A stretch of DNA of 64,000 nucleotides, from NCBI GenBank assembly GCA_009761415.1, contig QUOL01000013.1:300501-364500 (forward strand), read 5' to 3'. Below the pieces are notes generated by a model, which was not told the origin of the DNA, ran no database searches, and saw nothing but the letters and a program-made list of their open reading frames with translations. The position numbers were made by a program, and so were the translations under genes. Shown piece after piece: positions 32,076 to 44,710 of this stretch (position 1 is its first letter; every line of letters begins with the position of its first letter). This stretch comes from Sarcomyxa edulis (lineage: Eukaryota; Basidiomycota; Agaricomycetes; Agaricales; Mycenaceae).

Positions 32076-35000
32076 ATGACTACACCCATCCCCCAACCTC
32101 CTAGAATTCCATTCTTTGGCAACGCTGCTCAACTTGACAAGGTCTGCATCTTTAGCTGTTTCACGCGTGATTCTGGGCTGCACGCTGAATTGTATCTTAT
32201 CCAGGAGCTTCCCGTCTCCTCGTATCAGCTATTGGCACAGACCTATGGAGAAATATATCAACTCACTTTGCAAGGTATTGTAGAATGATTTAGACATCAT
32301 TCGACCCTTCGGTAGGCTCATACTCAAATACAGGGAGAAAGGTTATCGTTGTGAACACTCATGCACTTGTCGACGAGATTTCAGACGACAAAAGGTTTCG
32401 CAAGGCCGTCCAAGCTAATTTAGTGGAAACTAGGCATCTCTTTCTTGATGGCCTCGTCACTGCACGTTGAAAAGTTCATCTCAAGGCCCAAGATCCAATG
32501 ACTAACATCCCTCTCTTAGGCCTACAGTGACGAGCCTAACTGGGGCATTGCTCGTAAGGCGCCAAGCGACGGTATAACGCTATGAACTAACGACTCTGCG
32601 GTAGATCGCATTTTGATGCCTGCTTTCGGTACCGCCAGTATCCGCGGAATGATGGAGGATATGAGGGATATTTGTAACCAGATGCTCGTCAAATGGGAAA
32701 GGTGAGTCGTCTCAAATACAATCGTTTCGCAAGATAACGGCTAAGCGCTATTTTCATAGATTTGGGCCCGATACAATTATCGATCCTTCTGATGATTTCA
32801 CAAGGTGAACTCTGAAGCGCAATATTTTCTTGGGATGATGCGATCTCAACGGTACCACAGAGTTGCTTTGGATGCTATCGCGTTCTGCGCTATGTCCTAC
32901 AGGTGTGCACATGTCATGATATTAATGCGCTCTCCAATGTTTTCCTCATCAGTCATTGAAGGTTTAATTCTTTCTACACGGTTCGGTGACTTCTTATATA
33001 ACTATGAGCCAGACTGACACCTGTAGACATCAGGAACATCAGCCGGCCTTCGCTCAGGCTCTTTCGGACTTCTTCAAGGAGTCTTACATGCGTACCTTGC
33101 GCCCATCCGTTGTCCAGGCTATGATGACGGGTACTACAGCCAAGTATGAAGCAGACCAGAAATTGATGAAGGACGTGGCAGATAATAGTGAGATAGAGAT
33201 TCTTACGTTCTCGTTTCCCATATCCCGCAAGGTTGATGGTCCGTACAGTCGTTGCAGATCGAAAGGCTCATCCGAGCGATAGGAAAGATATCTTAAACAT
33301 CATGCTCAATGGAAAAGATCCTAAAACTGGACAGGGCCTGTCAGATGATAATATAACCCGGAACGTACGTCCTCACCGTGACCGAATTTACAAATAGCTA
33401 CTTACATTACCCTTAGCTTCTCACCTTTTTGGCAGCAGGTGAGCTCGATGTTGAGTAAGTCCCCGTAACACAATGCTCATTCGCATACGTATACGAAGGG
33501 CACGAAACGTCGTCTGGTTCGTAACCTATTTCTGCTTTTCTTCTTTCATTGCATTTACCCTTCAAGCATCAAGGTACATTGTCGTTCACTGTGTATTATT
33601 TGATCAAGCATCCAGACGTCATGCGTAAATTGAGGGCTGAGATAGACGAGTACGTCCAAGTCTCCTCAGATCGAATGCCACCTTGTATCTGATCTCGTTG
33701 TTCAGGATTGTCGGGGACCGCCCTGTTCAATTCGAGGACCTAAGCAAAATGACATATCTGACAGGTCCGCCGCGACAATCACAAGCGTGCATCTGCTCGC
33801 ACAGCTAATTGAGATTCTCAGCTGTCTTGAGAGAATCTATGCGTCTGTCACCCACAGCATCGACTCGCGCCGTCGAATCCGTGGTTGACACTACTATCGG
33901 AGGAGGGAAATATTTCATCCCCGCACTCACTACCATTGTTTCTCTGACGTGGGTGATGCAGAAAGACCCTACTGTCTGGGGTAACGACGTACGTGCCTCT
34001 ATTCCTGTCCTACCTTCGCTATTTAAAAACACTGTATATCGACCATTGCAGGTACACGAATTCCGTCCGGAACGTATGTTAGATGGAAAGTTCGAATCCC
34101 TTCCTGTTCGTGCATTTCCTTGGTGTCATGTCTCATCACTTATTTCGTCAATCCTGACAGCGTAATGCATGGCAACCAGTACGCATTTTCTTTCCTCCTG
34201 TTTTACCTATTATAACTCGGCATCTAGTTTGGGTACGGCGCCAGAGCATGTATTGGAAGGCCTTTCGCATGGCAAGAAATCCAGCTGGTCCTTGTCTCTG
34301 TGCTCCAGAAGTTTGATCTCTCACTAGTCGACCCGAGTTATAATCTTCATCTGAAGCAGGCTCTCACGATCAAGCCCCGGGACTTTCTCATACGAGCCAA
34401 ACTCCGTAACAAAACTGGGAATATTATCGCCACCCCGTCCGTTGATTTGATTGCGGCTCGCAAAGGAGGTAGCTCTCGCGAAGTTCACGTAGCCAACGTA
34501 ATCGATACCAGCAACCTTAAGCCGATGTATATAGCTTATGGTTCTAACACCGGGACTTCGGAGTCGTTTGCTCAGAGAGTTGCTAGTGATGCACCTTCTT
34601 ACGGTCAGTTCTCAAACATGCAACTCCTCTTATTCTATCTTACTCAATTAACATATACAGGTTTCAATCCAATCCTAGGATCCTTAGACTCCTTCACTGG
34701 GCATCTGCCTACTGATGGGCCCATCATTGTCATCACTGCTTCGTTTGAAGGTAGGCTGCTCTTATCAGCTTAATGTACGATACGACAAATCGTTTAGATG
34801 TTTCCCTTCTTAGGACAACCTGCCGATAACGCAGCACAATTTGTAGACTGGATCTCCAACGCTGATGGAAATATGTTCTCTGGGGTCAAATACGGCGTCT
34901 TCGGGTGTGGGAATCGTGAATGGGTCAGAACCTTCCAGCGTATCCCAGCGTTGATTGACGAGTCTATTGGACAAAACGGCGGGAAGAGACTCATTGAACG

Positions 35001-36675
35001 TGGCGTAGGCGACGTCAGTCAGGGCGAATTTTTCCAAGTGTTCGACACTTTTGAGGATTCACTCTGGGACGCTCTCTCTAAGGTCCTTTGGTTTCCATTC
35101 ACTTCATTATCTTTCGCTGAAGTTTCGTTGTATCAAGGAGTACAACACCACCAAGGAGAAGTCTCCTGCATCAGGCTTCGAAGTCCAGACTGTGAACCCA
35201 GGGATCGAGCGTGCAGCACACCTGCGTCAACCAGACGTTGCGCTGGGCAAGGTTGTGGAGAATAGAGTTCTCACAAAGCCAGGAGCCCCTGTGAAAAGGC
35301 ACATCGGTAAGGCAGAAACAACATCCAAATGCATTCTGGTTCCTTGCTGAGACATGAGCATCTAGAGTTCGCTCTCCCCGAAGGAATGACGTACCGTGCA
35401 GGAGACTATCTTGCAATGTTAGTGATTTCGATATCTCCGTTGATACACTGATATGTACTTCATTCCCTCCTAGCTTGCCGCATAATCCTCCCCGTGACGT
35501 TCGTAGAGTTTTAGCTCACTTCAGTCTGTCGGAGGAACATGAGGCATGTTTGTTCCCCTACTGGTTGTCTTATACACTAAGTTTTCAATTACAGGTCATC
35601 ATCTCGTCTGTTGGACCTACGTCGTTTCCCGTCGGAAAACCTGTGATCTTGTCTTCCATCCTTAGCGGTTACGTCGAACTCTCCCAACCTGCAACCACCA
35701 GGGATCTGCGCACCTTGATCGATGCTGCCAAGTCTGCCTCGACCTGCGATGCCTTAGCAGCACTCATTGCAGCTTATGCTGAAGAGGTTCTTGCCAAGCG
35801 TATTAGCGTCTTGGACATTTTGGAGAAGTACAGTGATATCGAATTGTCGTTGAGCACGTTTCTTCGAATGCTCCCAGCCATGCGTGTGCGCCAATACTCC
35901 ATTTCTTCATCTCCTCTCTGGAATCCCCAGAACGCCACATTGACCGTCAGCATTATCGACTCTCCCTCTTCTTCTGGGAATACTGAGCGCTTCCTCGGTG
36001 TCGCGTCGAACTATCTGGGAAATTTGAGAGTAGGAGACCGCGTCCAGATAGCCACTCGTCCGTCTGCCGCGGGCTTTGAGCCTCCCGTAAATCCTTTGAT
36101 TCCTATGGTCATGTTCTGTGCTGGATCTGGTCTTGCCCCGATGCGTGGTTTTATCCAGGAGCGTGCTCAACAGAAGAAGTCTGAGCGCGAAGTTGGTCAG
36201 ATTCTCCTCTTCTTTGGTTGTCGTTCTCCCGATGAGGATTACCTCTACGCCGATGGTGATCTAGCGGAATGGATCAAATTGGGAATCGTGGATGTGAGGC
36301 CTGCGTTCTCGAAATCCGCAGAGATTTCTCAAGGTTGCAAATATGTCCAGGAGTAAGTGGCACTTTCTACTCTGCATATCATTACGTTTTCATAGGGCCT
36401 ACCTCTAGTCGTATCTGGCATGATCGAGAGGATATCATCAAGGCCTACAGGAAAGACGCCGCGGTAAGTCTCGATTCCTTCTTCGCGGCAGGGGCTGACG
36501 TTGATGTCATTCTTGCCAGTTCTTTACTTGTGGATCGGGAAAAGTTGCGACGGGCATAAAGGACGCCCTCTTGGAAGTCATCAAGGTCGCCAGAAACACC
36601 GAAGATGCTCAAGCGCTCGTTCACTGGGAAGAGAATATCTCCAAGGGTAGGTATCACACGGACATATTTGATTAA
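32076..36675 (+). CDS. Self-sufficient P450-reductase fusion, CYP505-like fatty-acid hydroxylase
   Basis: Some 20 exons encode about 1,050 aa, the usual length of the family. The P450 half starts MTTPIPQPPRIPFFGNAAQL and has LMPAFGTASIRGMMEDM, the I-helix AGHETSS, ExxR in LRESMRL, and the haem loop NAWQPFGYGARACIG (Cys codon 34249-34251). The reductase half follows: FMN-binding YIAYGSNTGTSESFAQ and ITASFEGQPADNAAQF, FAD-binding RQYSISSSP, NADPH-binding CAGSGLAPMRGF and FFTCGSGKVATGI, ending KGRYHTDIFD. CYP505/P450foxy enzymes hydroxylate fatty acids near the omega end with NADPH and O2, needing no separate reductase. There is no membrane anchor. The exon ending at 32461 joins best through a GC donor (DGLVT|AYSDEPNW). 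Confidence 0.92.
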
Positions 36676-36791
36676 TTGAATCTGTACAAGCAGGTCGTGA
36701 GATGGTGTATCAACTAAGGATAGTACAAACATTGCATTGTACATAGAAAGGTGGTGAAAGTAATTGTACGACTGTTCTACTAACCCCCTGC

Positions 36792-37531
36792 TTATATTTC
36801 AAGCCCAGGCGAGAGTTGATACCAGTCTGCATTTCCCTGACTGACAAACTCGTACATCATCCTGACCTTGTCCGCTACTCCGGTTATAGTGATTGAGCCC
36901 CTCGGAATCTCCAGAGGGGCAGACGCGAAATTGGCATCGATGGTTAACTGAAAAGTGAGGTCCCTTCCCTTGGAGATCCAGGTATAAGTCGAATATGTCG
37001 CTCTATCCGGGCCACGTATCTTCATATCAGGGTCAATGTCACCTAAAGCGCAGAAACGAGCGAAGTTCTGAGGGGAACGAAAGTCGCAGCTTCATTCAAG
37101 GATCCTCATTAAGATGTGGCGCAATGCAGCAATGATCAAACTCACCCTCTAGCGTTCCAGGAATACCACTCTACATTGTACGCAGGACTCGAAATGGGGA
37201 TTACGAATGGAGTGAACGGCGACGTATGGGAACATCGAGACCGAAGATTCCAAAAACGTGTGGCTATATACATCTTGATGACACTGTAAGTCAAGCCGGA
37301 AGTGCGGTAGATATATCTTACCAACTTCGCAGCGTCCGAATCTCCGTTATTGTTTATGTTTCTTGAATCGTGATAAACAGCACACAGCTCCCTGAAATAG
37401 CGGTTGACGTTATAAAGCGTCAACCTGCGTAGGATAAACGGTGCTTGTGCGATAATCATTGGCCAAAGAGCACCGTAAAGTCCAGAGGACGGGGAGAGCG
37501 CGTCAACAAGTTTAGGATGGATTTCGGTCAT
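36792..37531 (-). CDS. Uncharacterised protein, possibly NTF2-like
   Basis: The start is ATG 37531 (MTEIHPKLVDALSPSSG); two GT-AG introns link three exons into about 210 aa. The N-terminal half holds APFILRRLTLYNV and a Trp/Asn-rich part (VEWYSWNARG). The C-terminal half reads PDMKIRGPDRATYSTYTWIS, FQLTIDANFASAPLEIPRGS and ends YQLSPGLEI. The pattern of a conserved ‘DRATY…YTW’ followed by beta strands recalls NTF2/SnoaL-like folds in uncharacterised basidiomycete proteins, but I cannot confirm this. No signal peptide. It converges with the P450-reductase gene, leaving only 116 bp between stop codons. The first intron acceptor is ambiguous. Confidence 0.55.
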
Positions 37532-37922
37532 AGCGGGCACTTATGAAGAGAGAGACTCAAGAGCAAATCGAGAGCTCCATCAAGCAGTACATGAAGTAGA
37601 GTCGTCCCGATTTGGTAAGAAGTACTTGCTGGTCTGCAGGCTTCGTTCCAAACAACCTTCGGATGACTAAGGATAGTCAGTGTATCATATGCATCAAGTA
37701 CGAACGAAGCTTCAAGTACGACATCTACAAGAGAATAATCTATAATGTCAACGAGTGGGGTACAATCTCGACAGCTATCTACGGTCGAAATGGACGAGCG
37801 AATTAAGTCGGGGACAAGATGCTATTAGTAGCATACCTATCCCCAGGAAAACTAGAAAGAAAAATGCAAGAAACCAATGCAATAATTAACATAAAATGAC
37901 TCCAAACCCCTGACCTGATATC
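37532..37922. other. Region between the uncharacterised gene and MFS transporter 2
   Basis: Promoter side of the uncharacterised gene and 3' end of the second transporter. No coding supported. Confidence 0.4.
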
Positions 37923-40019
37923 TCATTTCCTGACATTCTTGGAAGCTCGTTTTGACCCAACTCTAATCTTCTCCCCGTATTTATAAAACACGAAAGGAAT
38001 AGGAGCGATCGCGATGGCCACCATTGCGAGGAGCAGTCCAGCCCACTGGAATCCCATATTATGGAACATCTGGTTGACGAACAATGGCACGGAAGCGCCG
38101 ATCTCGGAACGCAGGAGAGTTTTGGCAGCAATAGCAGAAGCAGCGAATGAGCTGTAACTGTCCACGATGTAGGAGTTTGCAGAGACGTAGAGGAGGATCA
38201 TAGCGAAGCCAAACAGTGCCCCGGCAACACATGGACCTGGAATAACCCGAAGATACTGAGTACAAGGAGATAATAGAAACGACAAGGAACATACCCATAA
38301 AATTGACCCAAGAATACGCTCCAGTGAATGCGAAGATAAACAAAGCGACAGGTAGTATGAAGGCTCCAACCATCATAGGGAAAAGACGTGCTTCAGGGAA
38401 AGTTCCGTTGACGGTAGCCTTCTTATACCACACTTCTTGAAGAGGCATAGCTCCCATAGCAAGTCCAACTCCAATCTAAACAGGGGTAGATGAGAGCTTG
38501 TTATACATGCCAATGACACCAACGGACGAACCATGATGCTAATAAACGTCGTTCCAGTCATTCCACCGCTGAATCCGCGGACCTCTGCGAATGCGATTGG
38601 GAAGGCAAAGAACAAGAGATCTAGAAGAGGGGTAAGGCTTAGAAGTCGTGATAGGAGCGACGGAAGGACTTACAGAGAAGACTGTATACGAATGATAGGT
38701 CTAAAAATTGAATGAGCACGACGAGATAGATCTACAACTAAAAATACGCACAAAATGACATGAACATGACGATTGGTTCTGTCAAGAGCATAACGATAGG
38801 TCGGACTAGTGCGATTTTGAGTGTCTCGGTCAATGGCAGGCGTTCGAGCTCCTCAAGGGTACGGTAGTTAGGATCCCCAGTTTCTTTGCGTAGTTTGGCG
38901 GCTTTGCGGCGGAGGATGATGGGCGCAAGAGTTTCCGGGATGAACAAGGTAAGGACAAAACAGGCACCCGCGAAGATGAAGAGAACCCAGTCTAGAACAA
39001 GAAAGATCAGCAAGCCAATATTTGGAAGAAAAAGGTTAACGAACAGATCCATCGCCAACCAGCTCTCTGTCCGATCCAACCTCCAAAGAGTGGTCCGAGA
39101 CAAGGTCCCATGCTTCATCGAGAATCAAGTCAGTCATCACGACGATGCCAAAACTCAAAGTACGCACAAGATTGTTACTGAGAAAACGGCCATAGGAATG
39201 CCTCGATTTTCTATTTTCCAGATATCTGCGATGCTATCAACAAATCAAATCAGCTTGGACCAAGACCATAGTTTAAGTGAGATCAGCATACCTTCCTCCG
39301 ACATTGCACATCGGCGCGCTTGCTGCCAACCCAGCGATCTGCCTTGAAACGACAAGGGTGGCTGCGTTCTTGGACAAAGCGGCTGGTAGAGTAAATATGA
39401 AATAGAAGAAGATACTGATACAATAGATTGGTTTCCGGCCGACGACTTCTGACAGGGGAGCGAAGAACAGGGGACCGATACCGAAGCCAATAACAAAGCA
39501 TGTTACGGTCAAATTAATGATTTCGGAAGTCGTGTTGAATTCTGCTTGAGGTCCAGCCAGACTAAAATTTTCCGAAAAGCATATCGTTAATTCTCGAAAA
39601 ACTTCAGAGATCAAGAAAATCAACGTACTCTCCGGTAACGATGGAACTGCCCAAAGCAACGGCGAGACAGAGGAAAGCGGTACACATTGTGATATACCTG
39701 TAGTAGATTAGCTATACATGTTAGCGTGCAGAACTGAGAGAGAGATGTGAAAAAATTGTTCTCACCACTTCCATCCGAGTCCCCACTCTCGAGGGTCCTC
39801 GCCAGTACCAGGTTCGAACGTTACGATATGTAAACCTTGTTTCGTGAAAGATTTTTCCAGCTCATTCAAGCTTGGAGGTCTTTCGCCGACGGTCTTCTCG
39901 TCGTCTGGGATATTGGTGCCCGGCCTGTGAAGAGGACCTTCGATATCGAGCTGGCGGAACTGTTCCTCCTGCTCTTTAGAAAGTGCAGACTGGAATTCAG
40001 CTTCGATTGGTTCCCCCAT
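37923..40019 (-). CDS. MFS transporter 2 (DHA1, multidrug/polyamine-like)
   Basis: The start chosen is ATG 40019 (MGEPIEAEFQSALSKEQ), because the upstream frame has no ATG and a TATA box lies 88 nt before it. About 80 polar residues lead to EPGTGEDPREWGLGWKW, the DHA1 pre-helix motif. Then LFFAPLSEVVGRKPIYC (motif A), GGSIADIWKIENRGIPMAVF and LGPCLGPLFGGW (motif C), and helices 7-12 with MMVGAFILPVALFIFAFTG and NSYIVDSYSSFAASAIAAKT near the end (VGSKRASKNVRK). About 530 aa and 10 exons. Probably a plasma-membrane proton antiporter; substrate unknown. It is only distantly related to the transporter at 15861-18531 (motifs differ throughout), so not a recent duplicate. Confidence 0.87.
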
Positions 40020-40607
40020 GTCTTCGAATTCGCGGGGTGATGCTTCGCGGGTATACGATCGGAATGAGATGGGTAATGGGTGGCGATTTTTAGCGTCGCT
40101 TTGCACTTTATAGGATCCATTCTTGTACGATACGAGCGGTACTGTAAGTCAACTAGATCAGTCACCCCAAGTCAAGAGAATGAAATGGTCAAGGTTGGGC
40201 CGGTCGGCCACGCGGCATCAGAAGTTTACTGCCAATGTCTGTCCGTGAGGAGCGGCTGGAGACCGAGGTCCCTGCAGGTCTTTGCGAGGTCCGTCGGACG
40301 ATTGGCATCACCAGACATCTTGCCGACATTGTTGAATGCTTGGCGTCGATGCGCACGGCGACGGGAGACTCGGAGACGGGGAGCAGAATTGGAGCGAAAC
40401 TCTGCGAAATATTCATCGTCCTTTAAAAAGAGCGGGGAAGAGACAGGGGTGGTCCTTTTTGGGACAATTTCAAATTTGTGCGGTTGTTTGCCATCAGCGT
40501 CTACTAAAATTTAAATTCTGCTCAGCAACGTCGAGGTCGTTGAACTCGAACAAAACTTCTCTCTTCTTACCATCATCGCCCTCATCTTCTTCTGATTCTT
40601 CGTTGAA
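40020..40607. other. Divergent promoter region of MFS transporter 2 and the Tom6-like gene
   Basis: No coding is supported. It contains the TATA box of MFS transporter 2 and a GACGG(C)GAGA(C)-rich segment near 40350-40385. Confidence 0.4.
40107..40112 (-). promoter_or_regulatory. TATA box of MFS transporter 2
   Basis: TATAAA on the minus strand (CCTATAAAGTGC), 88 nt upstream of ATG 40019. It argues against a start further upstream in the same frame. Confidence 0.4.
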
Positions 40608-40841
40608 ATGGCGCGTCGTTCAGCTCCAGCCAACTCGGGTCCACAGTACATCTCACAACCCCAACGACGACAACACACGAACGAAAAGAGTGACGAAACT
40701 GCGTTCGGTCGCTTCATGCGTGAACAAATATGGGCGCCAGAGAAATTGCCAGGAAATCTGAGCATTGTGACCGGTGTTGGAATGTTCGTAGGGGGAATAT
40801 TGGCTGTGCGGTCGTGGGGAGAGTTGATGGTACCTGCATAA
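40608..40841 (+). CDS. Small tail-anchored-like protein, probably TOM complex subunit Tom6
   Basis: A single exon of 77 codons (MARRSAPANSGPQYISQPQR…). The N-terminal half is polar and basic. A conserved-looking amphipathic piece (FGRFMREQIWAPEKLPGNL) precedes one membrane helix (IVTGVGMFVGGILAVRSWG) and a short tail (ELMVPA). The pattern ‘E…PE…GNLxIVxGVxxFxGGIxxVRxWG(D/E)L’ is what I know from fungal Tom6, the small subunit that stabilises the mitochondrial outer-membrane TOM translocase. The assignment rests on recall of the motif; the length agrees with that family. Confidence 0.6.
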   Translation: MARRSAPANSGPQYISQPQRRQHTNEKSDETAFGRFMREQIWAPEKLPGNLSIVTGVGMFVGGILAVRSWGELMVPA

Positions 40842-43800
40842 AGAAACACATGAATACTTCTGAAGTCTGAAGGTACGCTAAGCCGCCTTGGGGCTTTTTG
40901 CTAGGTGGTTGCATGTTACTCATATTTTACCCGTAAAATTGGTTGTATCATCACCAGGATCGTCCGACTGACTTCACGAACGCTGCCGAACTGGCTGCGC
41001 ATCCTTGACTATCGCTCCTGTTGTATGTCACAATACCAAGAGGCTATCTTTCGCATCGTGGCATTTGTAATATGACCCTTATCTTGAAAGTCAAGTACTC
41101 ATGCATTTCATCAAACCCCAAATACAACACCATGACCTGAAGAAGCCGGCCAGTATTGACACTCTGTTTCAATGGACCCCTGACGGCATCGAATTAGTTT
41201 ATCCAGCCATCCTCTCTGAGCCCATCCGAGTCAGCTTTGACCTTTGTTCCCAGTTGATCTTTTCTCACCCACCTCCACCTCTACCTCCGCCTCCTCATTT
41301 GTGCCCTGTCACTTCGACAACAAGTGAGTATCACTTGCTTAGATCCGGATTGTCATGCAACCAATCTTGGATGGTCTTCGACAGTGAGATCTGCAAGGGT
41401 AGACCGGTTATGTCGATGCCGAGTGTATTGTGTGTGTATACATAGCTCATCTCATGCTTGCTCCAACATCTCACTACGTTCTTCATTTCTTCCCAGTGAT
41501 CTGTCGTCGAGGAACAACAAATACCGGCTTCTTAGCTTCTGTTTGTGAACGACGAAGCTTGTTCTCACACACCACTTCAACGACGCGACTGATCGTGTTT
41601 AGCCTTTATGCCGAGGCCTCACACGTAAAGTATAATACCTTTAATTTCTCAAACGGCATTCGCACTCTCACGCAACTCTGTTCTCGGTCAGATTCGTATA
41701 CAGGGTAAGTTTGTTTATTGTCAGAGCTATCCTGCTCATTTATCTTCAATACATCAGTGCGAGCGCTTTTCTTGACGAACTCGTCGCATTCTATTCGTCT
41801 ACTCTCTATCGAATATAGCAGGTACGTGCTACGATCGTCAACGACACAATGATGACGCAGCTGGCAATCCTTATTTATTTTGATAGCATTGCATCCGATG
41901 CTCCCTGAAGACATGGACTGCGTCGTCCACCCCACTCGGCGTCTATAATCCGGTGGTCACAGGCCTCATTGACTGCAGTCATTTGTTCAATAGACAAGTT
42001 GTACACCGGAACCAAATTATGGCCAATCAGCGCCGGGATTGTCTTGTCCCCAGAAGAAGCGCACGGAAGGCATGAACGCCACACGTGAAGGGTCAGGACA
42101 GCATGTGGACTTCCGGTAAATGCCACCCTCTGACCCACCTCTCGTGAGACCTACGGTTTCTACTCTAGCTGAGGTCGAGAACGAGATAATCGTGTATTCT
42201 TCAAACCAACACCAAAGATCAATCACGTGACTGGCATCTCTCTCTGCAGAAAAGAACGTTAGCTTGCAGGGATTTTACATTCAGGAGCGGATGGATTGCC
42301 TTCTAGGTTTGTCCTGTCTAGCTCTATATTTGCTTGATCTATCACCACTCGATTGATTTTGCCTGATTTTGCCATGCATCGATGCGGGGATTTCTCGGTC
42401 CAGACTTCAGTCTCGGTACTCTCGGGGACTTCCTCACAAGTGTGCGCTGTCTCTTATAATGAGATGGTTCAGTTTCAATCCTTTTCAACATCTGTACGAC
42501 GCGTCGTGACATCGAAACCAGACCAATACACCGAAAATATTCCAGTCCACGTTCGTTCGACCCGGCTTGTTTCTTTGCTAGACCTTGATGAACACTTTCG
42601 TCGACGGGCTCATCCTCCATTAGCAGGGCTATCGCTGTTTCCCAGATATTCCGAACTTCCACCTTGATCTGACATCCTCAAGGAACTTCCAGAGGGAAGT
42701 TATCAATTCGTCGGGAGCAGAACCTGTGCCACGCACCTACTCTACAACACCGCTCTAATTCTCGTGGCCAGCGCAACTTTTGGGGTGCACCTTCCGCGCC
42801 GGATGATGACAATAGCTATCATCTGCTTTCCTGGAGACATCGGATGATAAACCGTTGATCCTTTCCAAGTTAGCCCCGGAGTTAGCCTTTGGTGGCGGCA
42901 CCCTTCCAGCATATGCGGTGATCGCAAGCCTCTGTAATACCCTTGGTTCCTCCTACTGGTTGCTCTAGATGCCTTCTGCCGTGCATTCGTCTCAACCCAT
43001 GTTATTGTCTTGGCTTTCACCCTTCGCAGACCTCCTCACGAGACCACTGACATGTGGCAGAAAGGACGTCTACGCCCGTCGGTTCGCTCGTGACTTGAAT
43101 CTCGTTCTCCCTTTTCGTCGTCGTCATTATCATTTCTGCCGATCCGCACAGAAGTGAGGAAGGATCTTTGTCGTCGTTGGGACGCTGATGCGTCTTGTGG
43201 AACACCTACGGCACTGGGGGACCGGCCGTGTCCTGTCCTATCCAGATAATCCGAGACTCAGACAACAACCTAGAGTCGACACGATCGGGACCACGCAGAA
43301 GAGGGTCTTTCGAAATACTCTTTTCGGGTCAGGTGCCCAAATACTGGCGCGGACACTGTCCCGAAAGACGTGAGATTTACTTTGTTTGCCACTCTTGACG
43401 ATCTGTCCACTCGAGTCTAATAATCTTAGATGACAGAGCGTCTCATTAGGTGGCGATTCTACGGCGTTTGACTTTGAGCATTCGCTTTCCTTTCCTATGT
43501 ACCTGCCAGCTCACAGATGGTCCAAATCAACTCACGCTCAATTGCCATTGTCACCCGTCGCCCTTGGAGAGTGCAATTCCTGCCCTCACACTTTTCTTCT
43601 TATTCTTGTGCAGTGAAAATAGACAAAGCCCTTCCCTTCCCAAGAACTTACTGACGAAGCATGCACATGTACCCGCAGAAACGCACACAAAGGAGGGGAA
43701 GGACGATCTTCGATCTTTCGAGTCCTGCCGTAACTTCTTCCTCGTGAGTTTGCGGATTTCACCTGAGGGGCTGATTTTGCTTCTTTCTTACCAGCACTGA

Positions 43801-44710
43801 TGAGAAGAACCCGTCATGCGGCCGCGTCACAAGCCTAAGGGTGTCAGACACGACTTATCGGTGACGCTGGTCCAGATCAAAGTTTTTCTTTATTTGCTGT
43901 GGGTTTGGTCCTCTTTCTACCCGCGACGAAGAGTCACAAGGTGGTCTCCTAAATGTGTCATCTTCTTTTCCAAAGGAGAGAGAGAAAGACAGATCCAGCC
44001 GCGGAAACATAGCCTCGCGTTCTCCTCGACAGACGGTGCTAGGTACTAGACTCTTTTTACTCTCTCGGATTTTCTTCTTATTGCCACGGTGGAGACTCGC
44101 CTATTTTCCGCCTCCAACATTCTGAACAGAAGGTAGACCTCTTGCCCATCCGGGTCAAACCCTTGCCGAGCTTCGTGCCTTCTTCTATCTCTCTCGAAAG
44201 ATTGATTATTCTGACTCGTTCGTGTCGTTCACTCCCCGAATATGTACAGATTGCCTTCTCATAGTTTCGCCTCGACTAGATCTCCGAGATGTCTAGACAC
44301 TGATTAACGCCCGTTGAAACCCATTTTTCCAAATCTCCGACCCTTGATGCTCACACAATCTTTTCCCTCACAGGCTGCGCCTTTCAGAGCTTGCAAACCC
44401 TTCCCAGCTCAAGCTTAATCCTGGGGATTGTGCAAAACTCACTCGTGGACAAATTGTCAGGTCGGCCTGTCTTCTCAGACAGGGTGAAGTTGTCTATTCG
44501 TCTCAAGTACGAGCTTTGACGTGGTTCTATGGACTGTTTCCTCTGAGCATATCCGGGTTTGAAACATAAAAGCTCACAGTGCCTCGAGAAGATTCAACAG
44601 GACAGACTCATTACTGAGTGAACGTGCTGACTCCTATCCTTCTGATTACGTGCATATGCATTTTCATCACGGAATTTATCATTATTCTTGTAGATGACCA
44701 TACGATATTA
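40842..44710. other. Gene-poor stretch of 3.9 kb
   Basis: I find no recognisable protein, RNA gene or repeat array. The open frames are below 120 codons, overlap on both strands and have unlike composition. Pyrimidine-rich tracts occur (for example 41268-41302 and around 43590-43700), resembling promoter or leader sequence, so an unrecognised multi-exon or noncoding transcript is possible. CpG and codon composition do not obviously point to a transposon. Confidence 0.4.

Noticed and set aside
33181..33250. Suspected frameshift in the P450 half of the fusion gene
   Set aside because: An ordinary 62-nt GT-AG intron (donor 33188, acceptor ending 33249) restores KDVADNIVADRKAHPSDRKD.
15861..40019. 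The two MFS genes as a segmental duplication
   Set aside because: They share only family motifs; sequence, intron places and neighbours differ.
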